A DNA stretch of 64,000 bases, from contig NC_030382.2 in assembly GCF_001625215.2 (NCBI RefSeq), positions 48,759,364 through 48,823,363 on the forward strand, in the 5' to 3' direction. A model generated the notes under the pieces. That model was not told the origin of the DNA. It did not search any database and worked only from the letters and a program-made list of their open reading frames with translations. Numbering within the stretch: the first letter of the stretch is position 1; each line of letters begins with the position of its first letter. Positions 51,765 to 62,101 of this stretch are shown piece by piece. Made by a program: the position numbers and the translations under genes. Source of the stretch: Daucus carota subsp. sativus (taxonomy: Eukaryota > Streptophyta > Magnoliopsida > Apiales > Apiaceae).

Positions 51765-54700
51765 TTAAACCTGCTCACTTCCCTTGAGGATGTTGTACTT
51801 GCAGAGGGGACAAGTAGCATTCATCTTGAGCCACTTCACAACACACGAAGAGTGGAAAAAATGGTTGCAAGGCAGCGAATGAATCTCTGTTCCATCCTCA
51901 TATGGACTAAGACATATACAACACTCCTACAAAATCAAAAACACCAACATATGTTATAAAAGCCATCACAGTGCATAATTACATATATCAAAACCAACGC
52001 AATAATTTTTATTCAGATAAACTTATACTAATTATATTTAGTACTGTAACTAGTTATAGTAAAAGTCTATCAGATACTTGCTTTAATGGATGAGAGCCGA
52101 AACGAGGCTCGACAATAATTATATAAAAGATTAACAAAAACCAATAGGCAGCGAAAAATATATATATCCATAAAATTCTATCATTCACAGCCACAGAAAT
52201 ATCCTTTTAAAGGGATCTTTCGTACTATTTTCTTCCCACTATATAGGCCCAAGATTGCATATTTATGTGGCTTAACTGAAAAGATTTAAGAACTATTTCT
52301 TATCGAAAGGCAGTGCTTGTAGTGTGCATGGCTCCTCTAAATAAGAGCACCAAAACTAAATCATAACAAACAAATAAACATCACAGCTTAATATCAATCA
52401 AGTTTTGGTTAGAAACATAAACATAGACTACACTTACTGCATCCTCACGTAAAACAGTACGTTCAGTAGCCAGGAGGTCAGAGCTTGTAGGAAGGGGAAT
52501 CAATCTACCAGATCCAGCTTTCTCGTTACTCATTTGAAATCTGTACTTCTGAAGAGCACCAATATCAGCATCTGATGCACCTTCCTATATATCCAAATAA
52601 GAAGCAGCATCAGCAAGTATATATACATATAAAAAGACTGTGTACGTTAAAATGAAAAGAACTGCCTAATACCTGCCCGGCTATAGCATAGAGAATTGCA
52701 ATAATGCAAGGCAAGCAGCAACAAAGAGCAATCCCAATCAAAGATGCCAGAACAACACAAAAGATCGCAAAGAACACATCAAATGCAAGAAATATCACTG
52801 ATAACCTGCATTAAAAATTATTAATTGCTCATGCTACCTCAGATATAGTTGTTACACTTTTAACTGACATGAAAAATTATATATATGAAAGGCTCAAGTC
52901 ACTTTCAACAATTCAACAGCTTGATGACTAAATAAGGGGAAGCTATAAAAAAAAGCCCCAATTATACTGAAAATCTGAAGGTCCTACTATGTCCCACTCC
53001 AGATCTTTAGTTTTGATAGAATATTTAGTTTAGCATCAAGGATCTAACAATAACTACTGGTTTTTAGACATTGATATATCATAGTGTCATCATAGTTTAA
53101 AAGAGTAACAATTACGGGGCGCGTGTATTAGTGCACACTTTACTGGACTCCTCTAGGGATCTACCTTTAGAGCCCTAAAATTTGTAGTGGTAAATTACAT
53201 CAACTTTCAAGTTTTCATCTTTTTGCATCTTAAAATCATTTGCTCCCCAAATGGTTCAGTCTTTTACTTTTGCATACATACTCAACTTTAACATGTATTT
53301 GATGCAGGACAACCAATTAAAAAGCCCAAAGAGACAATTGAGGAGCAATATAGAAGGCTTTCGAAGCCCAATATTTAGAAGGCTCTAGAATAAGTTTATG
53401 TATTAGATTAGTATAATAGATGACTATATTGTTAGGAAATAATATCTTTTCGAATCTTGTTTTAATTAGGACTTCATGTTTACTTTATAATATATAGGAA
53501 TCAAATTTTGTATGGGAAGCAGTTCTGATTATTGGTATTGAAAGATATTCATTTGTGTTTATTGTTTCTCTTCGTGAGAACAGATATTCCTTTTCCCAAA
53601 CCCTAATTCAGCCTTTCACCCCCATCAATATTACACAGTGACGTGATACTTATACAAATTATATGGTTGAATTTAGCAGATAAACTCTCATAAAGTAGCC
53701 CAAGAAAGTCCCTTAGAACGCCTCTACAGAATATAGCAGTTTTTAAGCATCCAACACACGTTTATATTCAAAAATTATTGCAATGTAGACAAACATAACA
53801 ACCTGATATTCAAATTACAAGACACCAAGTAAATTATAAAAAGAAATGCTACCAAAAGCCTTCACATACAATAAGGCAGATTAAACTAAACCTAAATCCA
53901 GCAAATAAAGTGGACAAATATATGGAATTGATAAATGAACTTAGAGCAATTAACTAAAAACTGAGGACCCTAGTTACTGCCATGAGCAACAAACAGAAAC
54001 AATTCAAAGAAGAAAACAAGTGTTTTCAATATGCTTCTAGTATTCAGCTATGCCTTGGATTATGGTATACTATTTGATAGCCATCAGAATCCTTTAATAA
54101 CATCACGGAGTTATAGAAAATGCATGCTTGGCATTTGTACGTGCAGAACTCCACATTGCAAAGTACAGAAAAAGAAAGCAGGTTTTCACTGATTAAAGCC
54201 ACGAAGACGTACCAGTACAAGCGTGGAGCACTCTGGAGCAGATAATCACCTCCGGAAACTACCCAATAGAAGCCAACCATCCACCAGAAAAATGACAGTA
54301 TTGTATTAGCAGATTCAAATTTTTTGCCAAAACTGAAATGTCCAGGAAGCTGAGAATCAGTACAGAGTTGATAATACAAGTACTTGATATCATAATATAA
54401 AATATTCAGTTTCTTACAAGATGAGGGAATATAGTTGAAACAGATAACAGGCAAGTGCACCAATTTACACAATATTATTAACCTGTTTACTTATCAACAC
54501 AAAATGAAAAACAACAACGAGGTGCTGCTTATAACTTATAAGGTGACCAATTCAACTGCACAAACACAAGGAAACCAACAGTTGGCTGCTAGGTGTACGC
54601 CACTTTCAAGTTCTGTCATAGCAAACCAAGAGGAAACTTGAGAGGAAGGCTCGGAGTGTACAACTCTATTTAGTAATGATCAAAAACTAATTTAGTAGAA

Positions 54701-56388
54701 CACTCTTACACATTTATGGCAAACACTGAAATCCCCAGGAATTTGTACACAATTAATAATCCTTTCCACAAAGATGTGCATACTTGATGTTATGATATGA
54801 AACTGCATGATTCATATAAAAGCTGAAACAGGTTATAGACATGTTTACTGAATTACACAATGTTGACAACCTAGTTGCTTACCCTGCAAAAACAAAAACC
54901 AAAAGTCATTGACCTAGTTAGGATATGACTAGCGGGGACTGGGGAGGTTCTATTAAATCTTCCAAAGGAGAACTGCTGAAAAGTACTCCCTCTGTCTCAT
55001 TTTTCTTGTCCATTGATCAAAATCGACCTCATATTCAGTTATAACAAGTGAGCTACATGTTACCAAGAATATGTATTATTTTTCGGAAAAAAATTAATAA
55101 ATTTAACATGTAATTTAACTTAATGTAAACCATTTTTTAAGGGGAAAAGAAACAATGACATGAGTTAAATATAAATGGGGAAGATTAATGAGCTGTTAGC
55201 AATTAGATCCAATTTGGCAGACATGGTCACATAGGTGTTGGTCTGATATTTATTTTGTAACAAGACAAATGGCACACCAACTTCTAGATGTGCAACTAAC
55301 ATTCCAAGGTCCGTAGGTAAGCTGATATGCTTCCTTACGGTATCCTTTTTTGTTAAACTTACAAACAAATATTGTAAAAAGGAGTGCCAAGATTACAATA
55401 CCGCTTGAGGAATTTTCCTCGCAAACTTGTAAGAGAACACAGGCATATAAATCATTTTCAAACACTGCAAGATAATATAAGAGTGTTCCGAGCTTTCCTC
55501 CTCGTCACCTAAACCATTAGACCTTCCCAAGAAACCCAAATTCCTACTTGTCATCACTAATAACTCTATATGTTTAAAACTAAAACACTAACTGCCAAAC
55601 AAAAATATTATTCAAAAACCATAGTACCATACATACCGTCATCAAGTTTGCACTCAAAATAAAATCACAAAACAAGTACATAATTCCCTCCCCATCAACA
55701 ATCAAATCATCTCAAGCATTATCACACACAATGCACAAACAGTCCCAATTTGCTATAACTCCCTTCCATACTTAAACTTACACAATCATAACTCATTTCA
55801 ACAATAATTACAAATTATAATCAAACACACATATACACATAAACACATAACTAAACCGGTAAAATTCAATAAACCAAATTATGAAAAAAAGGAAAAGAAA
55901 AGGAGCTATTACCTCGACCGACTAGTAACCCCCAAAACCCCACTCCTCTCCTCGTCCTCATCTTCCTCCTGACTCTCATCCTCGTAATTGGCCTCCACAT
56001 CGAACTCTCCACCTCTCCTCCCACTCCTCCTCCTCCTGAACTCCGCATAAACCAACACCACGTGAACCAAACACTGCATCGCATACACAAAAATCCAAAC
56101 CCTAATCGGCACGTTCGGCCTCTCCTTCCTCGACCACAACAACATCATCAACGACGCAAACACAAACGCCAAGTTCCACACTATGTCCAGCGCCACCACC
56201 GGCTTCGAGTACCCCCAATCGGCGCGCCGTTCTTCGAGCTGCCGAGCTGCCGTCTCGCGCACTAGCATCGAGGCGCCGCCGCGGCTGGAGGCGCGGCTGA
56301 GGAGCATGGAGAGAGTCGGTGGACGGGCCACGGCTTGGCGGGGGTGGAGGAGCGGCGTCGCCGTACCGGAAGTTGAGATATCCGCCAT
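51765..56388 (-). CDS. Membrane-anchored RING-H2 E3 ubiquitin ligase (At1g12760/At1g63170-like)
   Basis: Five exons with consistent phase are 55913-56388, 54213-54332, 52673-52805, 52438-52584 and 51765-51926, giving 345 residues. The N-terminus [18 protein letters not shown] is followed by [20 protein letters not shown], the family hallmark. There are four likely membrane helices: [51 protein letters not shown], and [20 protein letters not shown] running into [16 protein letters not shown]. An acidic DEEDE-rich loop sits before helix 3. The C-terminal exon is a RING-H2 finger beginning [12 protein letters not shown], then [10 protein letters not shown] and [11 protein letters not shown], with all eight ligands present. 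Such proteins transfer ubiquitin to membrane substrates. Exon 2 is placed at the acceptor ATTTCAG before TTTTGGC, which restores phase 2 and joins SRS to [11 protein letters not shown]. Confidence 0.92.
53280..53640. mobile_element. Possible solo-LTR remnant in an intron of the RING E3 gene
   Basis: The region has a CAAT-like start, a TATATAGGAATCAAATTTTG TATA-type segment and a TTTCTCTTCGTGAGAACAG tail, resembling an LTR promoter and leader. No primer-binding site or coding domain is seen nearby, so this is a weak call. Confidence 0.3.
54986..55170. mobile_element. Truncated Stowaway-like fragment in an intron of the RING E3 gene
   Basis: A left-end signature CTCCCTCTGTCTCATTTTTC follows a TA dinucleotide. 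The matching right end is eroded; only a loose complement is visible before 55175. Confidence 0.45.
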
Positions 56389-56530
56389 TGTGAAAGTGAA
56401 ATGAGAGAGTTTAAGTGAGGTAAATTGTAAATTGTCTGTTGTGTGCGGGGTTTTGATAAGGGTAGACGACAGTTACTGTTAAGTTTGGGAGAGTGGAATT
56501 TACGGTGCAAATTTAGCAACAAAACAAATA

Positions 56531-56835
56531 CTCCCTCCGTCCCTATTTATCTGTCCACTTTGGAAGTAAGAATTTGTCCCTATTTATCTGTCCATTTATA
56601 CTTTCAAAACTAATTTAATGATAGTTTTTCAAATATATCTCCATAATTTCAATTTTCAAGGCTTGACTTATTTAAAACTTGGTTGAATTTATGTTTTCAA
56701 GACATAAAGTAGGGGTATTCCACCATTCTCAAGATATTAATTAGAGATATTTAATGAAAAAGTTCATACAATCAATTATTCCTTGGTATGTGTTTTTTTT
56801 TCCCAAAATGGACAGATAAAAAGGGACGGAGGGAG
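56531..56835. mobile_element. Stowaway-like MITE upstream of the RING E3 gene
   Basis: The ends CTCCCTCCGTCCCTATTTAT and the complementary AAAAAGGGACGGAGGGAG are near-perfect inverted repeats. They are flanked by TA on both sides (56529-56530, 56836-56837), the Stowaway/Tc1-mariner target duplication. The 305 bp are non-coding. Confidence 0.88.
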
Positions 56836-56845
56836 TATAATTTAC

Positions 56846-57382
56846 AGGTCAAGTACCAAATTGGTCATATATCACTTTTTTCAATAATCTTTTAGAGATA
56901 TTATTTTGATCACTAAAATCTTATAAAATATCAAATGAGTACTTTTAAAAATGTGTCGAAAAAGTAAATATTTTTTTTGGTTGAGTTATACACATTTTTC
57001 TTTAACGTTGCTATGACAGAGTGAAAAGTGATAAATTTTAGTATTTTTGATAATATATCAATATTTTTAAAAACATATTTACTATATATTTTTATTTAAA
57101 TAAGATTAAGTAATTGTAAAATTTAAAATAAATAATAAATATTTTTTAAAATCTAGATATATTATCTAAAATACTAGAATTCACCTTTTTTTTTTATTAT
57201 AGTCGCGTTGATGAAAAATGTGTATGACTTGACAAGAATAAATATTTACTTTCTCGGCACATTTTTAGAGGTATCCATTTGATCTTTATACGACTTTAAT
57301 GATCAAAATGATACTTCTAAAAGATCAATGAAAAAAGTGATATATGTCCTTTATTTCAGTGACCAGCTTGATACTTAATCCA
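56846..57382. mobile_element. Mutator-like MITE with long inverted repeats, abutting the Stowaway element
   Basis: The left half contains GGTCATATATCACTTTTTTC and the right half contains GAAAAAAGTGATATATG, and the two arms pair over well over 100 bp. A 9-bp direct repeat ATAATTTAC flanks the element at 56837-56845 and 57383-57391. A 9-bp duplication with long inverted repeats points to the Mutator superfamily. The central TTTAA-rich part is non-coding. Confidence 0.75.
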
Positions 57383-58816
57383 ATAATTTACGGTGCAACT
57401 ACTAAGGATCCGTTTGGTTTCTTCCCATGGCTTAAATATCTCAATTTAGTATTTCGTAAATTCACATATTACTTTATATATTAATCATGTTAATTATAAC
57501 TAATATAATATTAATATTACATTCATCTATATAGCATAAAAATATTACATATGTGTGCATATAATTTTGAATAGTCATTTCATTTTAGTGATTAAATTAT
57601 TTTATTATTTTAATAAATATAATTCATAAATATTATATATATCAATATATATACGCATTTATATATTGTTATTTATTAAATTTAACGTATGGATGTATAC
57701 ATGGTTCATTACGAGATCTGTTATCATTTATCAACTAAGTGTTTGTTTGGAGTGCCGTTAAAAGTTGTTGTGCGGTCAGAGTGTCTGTTTGATGGTGTTG
57801 TTAAAGGTTGCTCCGCCGTCAGAAAAAGTGCCGGTAAAAAAATGTTGTTGTAGAAATCAGATAACTGTTTGGTAATTCTTTTTGATATTTGCTTATTTTG
57901 AGTTATAATATAATAAAAAAAATTGTGGTGAGATTTAACAGTGAAATTTATAACTGTTTCCTACAAAAGCTGAAAGCAGTTTTTTTCAAAAGCATGGAAG
58001 GATCTGTTTTTTCTAAAATCAGCTTTTCAACTAAAATATGCTGTTCAAAAAAATTGATTTTATATTTACCAAATAGTTTTTCACTTGTTTTTGAGAAAAA
58101 AACTAATGTTGCTGTTGCAACAACAACCTCAAACAGTACCTTGTTCTTTTGTGGGCCGCTGGACTGAGATCGGTATATACACATACTCGTTCTACAAAAA
58201 ATTTAACGATCGACTTTGAATTTGAAATAGATTATGGGATTAGCATATCCATCCCTAACGTGTCCTTAATCCCCTCCTTATATATTAAAACATATACAGA
58301 CAAATATAAAAAGAAGTAGTTTTAACAAATTAATATAGAGTTTGAATGTTTATAGTTGGAAATGTGGTAATAACCGGTGATAATTAGATATGTAATATAA
58401 ATTCGTCCATAAAAGGTTAGCTAGAACATGTTGCTTACTTCAAAATGTTTTATTTGTACCGGTATGTTTTTGCACAACTTGTTTCTAAGATGTTGTGATT
58501 CATGTAATAAATTGAATATGATAGAAGTTTGATTACTCTTTTAGATCCGGTTATCTCAAATAGAATTAATTATATCCCCTATAGATATGTATAACTGTAA
58601 AAATATCTGCAAAAAGATTTTATATAACTCATAAGCATATTAAAATTATATATTTATTCATAATAATTTAAAATATCAATAACATGATATTTTCAAATTT
58701 TGAATCTGATAGCAAAAATGTCATCGCAAACTTGTTCAATAAATTCAGTTAATAAATCTTATAGGATCGTCAGTCATACAAAACGTTTATTAGAAAATGA
58801 TATCAAAATCAAAATA

Positions 58817-59075
58817 TTCCTCCCTCCGTCCCATTTTAGTTGTCACCTTTGGTTTTGTGCCGGTCAAATTGATCAAAGTTTGACTGAAATTTATAAATTT
58901 ATCAATTGAAAAAAAAAAAAAATATGTCATCAGAAATAACTTTTAATGTATTTTAAGATGTAATTTTCAGTTTTTTAAAATAATGAAAGAGTGATTTATA
59001 ATCTTTAGTCAAAAGTTGGTCAATTTGACAAACAAAAATAAAAATGTAACAACTAAAATGATACGGAGGGAGCAC
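58817..59075. mobile_element. Stowaway-like MITE in the RING E3-MAP70 intergenic region
   Basis: The ends TTCCTCCCTCCGTCCCATTT and AAAATGATACGGAGGGAGCA are inverted, with TA flanks at 58815-58816 and 59076-59077. It is the same broad family as the element at 56531-56835 but diverged in the interior. Confidence 0.82.
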
Positions 59076-60103
59076 TAATATTCATACATGTGGTATAAAC
59101 CACATGTATAAACCATATTTGACGAGGGCGTAAATTTTGCTTGAAAGTCGGATTGATCAAAACAAAACGGAATAGAAATAGAAAAAGAAAAGCCCCCACT
59201 TCCATTGATTAGATATAGGAGGAGTTTATGAATTAGGTACGGTGTCAACGTAAGTACAGTTGAACAGTTGAACATGAACATGCTGCCGCACCACCTGGCA
59301 CTTTGGTGTGATTGTGCTTGTTTTTTTTTGCGCGTCTTCGAATAATTCAATTTCACTTTACAAAAATTATTACACTAATCACTAACGCAAATTATTTTAG
59401 CAAATATATTCACTCCTTTTAGAAGAACAATTATAAATATACCTTGAGCTCCAACCTTCGTGCTGGCTGCTAGCGTGACGGCGTTGTCTATGATTCAATT
59501 TATTAAAAGAACACAAAAGAATCGCATAGTAATTTGTTTGTAATTGTACATGTAGTAAAAGTGAAACTAATCAAATATTTGATTACAAAATGTGTAAAGA
59601 TGGATAAGATTCCATCGGGGACCAAATTAATAAATGCAAACAGAAAAATTGAAGAAACAGGCAAATCATATCTAATGGAGGTCGTTAGGGAACATAGATA
59701 TCAGAGTGTATCGCTTCTACTAAACACAAGTATCTAACAAATTCTCCGTGTTTTATTAAGTAATTCTCACATAAATATTTTAAATGCTAAAAATGAATTA
59801 ATAAGTAAAACAAATAAAATATTAAAAAGAAAGAAGAACAGAGAGTGAGATGTGAATTATGTCAATACCGTTTAGTTGTTCGTGACTTTCAAACGGTAAC
59901 CAAAATGGAAAAAGAGCCCTGGCCCCTGAGTTTCGGACTCTCGGTGTGGGCCCACAAAAGGAACATGGTCATGAAATTAAGTATAAATATTTCCAAGATT
60001 TTAATTAAAATAAATTCGTATTCACAAAAATAGTATAAATAACTCCTACATCCCATCTTAATTATTATATTATTTTATACAAAATTTTATACTCATTGTC
60101 TTA

Positions 60104-60263
60104 TCTTAGAGGGACACCAAGCAAATTTTCGAAAAACACATATATATTTTCAAATTTTGGAAGACACTTCTATAATTTTGTAAAATTTAAAATGATGAAA
60201 AAATGTAAAAAATATATTTAAAGAGGCACGTGTCTCTCGTGCCTCTTCCTACATCCGCCCCTG
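60104..60263. mobile_element. Short hAT-type MITE, copy 2 (left terminus lost)
   Basis: The interior shares long blocks with 16665-16847, for example AAATTTTCGAAAAACAC, ATAATTTTGTAAAATTTA and GGCACGTGTC. The right end CATCCGCCCCTG is intact. The left inverted end is missing. Possible flanking duplication is TTGTCTTA and TTGTCTTC with one difference. Confidence 0.75.
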
Positions 60264-61194
60264 TTGTCTTCGCACAAAAAGTTTCTCCCTTTGAAGGGCA
60301 GCATGCTTAATGCGCAGCTAGCTCGCATCAACCTCCACGCGGCCACGCCTTCACGAGATGTAGTGTCCCTAGACTTGCTAGTTGCTCCGGATGGCACTCT
60401 GCCCCTGAATCAGCTGGGACCTGGGTCTTCTGACTTGTGTCCACTCTCCATCATCTTATATATTTTCATCCACTAATTAAAAACTTATTTAAAAAAAATT
60501 CTGAACAGAATTATTTAACAAAAATTTTAACATATCAATAATAATAATTTTTATTATTCGATCAATACGAGCAAAAAGTTTAATCATCATATAAAAAATA
60601 TAGGAATAATAAATAAAAATATTTTATTAGTATTCTAAAAAATTAATCACATTTTTCTCCACATTATGATATAATTTTTATATTAATTACTACATAACAA
60701 GTAATTATTACTAACTCATATACTTTATTTGTGCATTTCAATAGTAAATTTATTGTTGATTTTAAAGATAAAATGAAGGATGCATTAATCATAAATGTAA
60801 AATATTTTTGAAATTGGATTTTCTATTTGATATTAAAAATGAGCATTTTTCTCTTTTGTTTGACACCGAGATTTGACACGGAAAAATATGTATATATGAT
60901 ATTTTTAGGATTAATTATTCATAGATGTTTATAATTTATATTTGTGAAAAAATATTTATTTTTAAAAATAATCATATATTTACATATTTTTTTAAAAATA
61001 AGATAAATAAGAAAAATCAATATAACAATAAGTTCATGTAGGTTGGGCGCACTAAAAATTCGAAATACGTTATTTTAAAACAAAAACTTGAAATACGTTA
61101 ATATTAAAAATATAAATATTTCTTATAACTTACAAAGACATAGAATTGTTTCAATAAAATTTAAATAAAAACCGAAACCAAATTTATTCCCTCT

Positions 61195-61515
61195 CATCTG
61201 GTTGGAATGGAATTAGAGATGTTCAAAAAATCTGAAATCCCATCCGATCCGGAAAAAAAACTGAAAAATCCGATTTGGCCCGCCCCGGTCCGAGGGCCTA
61301 AAACACGCCTAGTATTTTCAAAAAAATCCAGATAAAATCGGATTTCTGAAAAATACGGGCTTTTTATAACTAAACCAAACGTAGTATTTTTGGAAAATCC
61401 CGGTCCAGCCAGCCCGAATTTTAAAAAAGTCCGTCTTGATCTAATTTCAAAAAAATCCGGATTTTTTTTGACCCGGTCTAGATCTGGCCCAAACAGATAT
61501 TTTGTGCATCTATAG
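61195..61515. mobile_element. hAT-like element candidate upstream of MAP70
   Basis: TAGAGATGTTCAAAAAATC at the left and ATTTTGTGCATCTA at the right are a weak inverted pair. The subterminal parts carry AAAATCCGGATTTT and CCCGGTCC repeats typical of such elements. Boundaries and target duplication are uncertain. Confidence 0.4.
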
Positions 61516-61897
61516 TTGGAACCAGTGAACTTTTATACGAATAATGCTGGAACGTCTTTATACATTATTTGTTCAAATATGTAACTTTAAATATGATATA
61601 TAATTATAATTTTTTTAAAAATAATAATTATTTCTACGAGGAAGGAAGAGAACAATACCTATATTTTCATTTTAACTCCACATAGAGTGAACTAGCTTTG
61701 CATAAAATATAGAGGTATTCTATTTTATTAAGAATATGTAACTTATTAAATTAACCACTTCAAAATATTGCATACACTCTTCTCTCAAAAAAAAATATTG
61801 CATATACTCTAAAATTAAAATGACACCAAGTGAGGTTGAACAAAAGGAATATTTTTTATAGTAATTTATTTATACACCTCATAAATTAATCTGACAC

Positions 61898-61905
61898 TAT
61901 AAATA
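61898..61905 (+). promoter_or_regulatory. Probable TATA box of the MAP70 gene
   Basis: TATAAATA lies about 197 bases before the MAP70 ATG, followed by a CA-rich and CT-rich stretch that would serve as a 5' leader. The match to plant TATA consensus is exact, but the transcription start is not shown. Confidence 0.5.
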
Positions 61906-62101
61906 CCAACTACTTAAAGTATAGACAAAATCTCAGTTTCACGATGCACACTTAAATAACAGTCTGTACAGCACACACACAAGCTCACTATTTTCAAACC
62001 TCCCAACTCATCATCATACATACACAAATTATCTTTATATATCTACTGCTCTGAGCCTGTTGCGTAGATTGTTTTCATGTGAATAGAGAGTCAGATCCAA
62101 T

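Larger units (their letters stand above)
56389..62101. other. Divergent intergenic region between the RING E3 gene and MAP70
   Basis: Most identifiable sequence is transposon-derived: two Stowaway elements, a Mutator-like MITE, a hAT MITE copy and a hAT-like candidate. The stretch 57720-58170 has GTTTGTTTGGAGTGCCG and other motifs of a further unclassified element. The MAP70 promoter and leader lie at 61.9-62.1 kb. Confidence 0.6.

Noticed and set aside
54870..54900. A possible one-nucleotide micro-exon (TTTTTGCAG-G-GTAAGC on the minus strand) in the RING E3 gene
   Set aside because: It seemed needed to fix phase when exon 2 was taken to start at CTTCCTGG. Moving the acceptor to ATTTCAG before TTTTGGC restores phase directly and gives [14 protein letters not shown], so no micro-exon is required.
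56062..56522. Several arginine- and proline-rich open frames overlapping the first RING E3 exon
   Set aside because: They are shadows of the GC-rich first exon and its leader in other frames.
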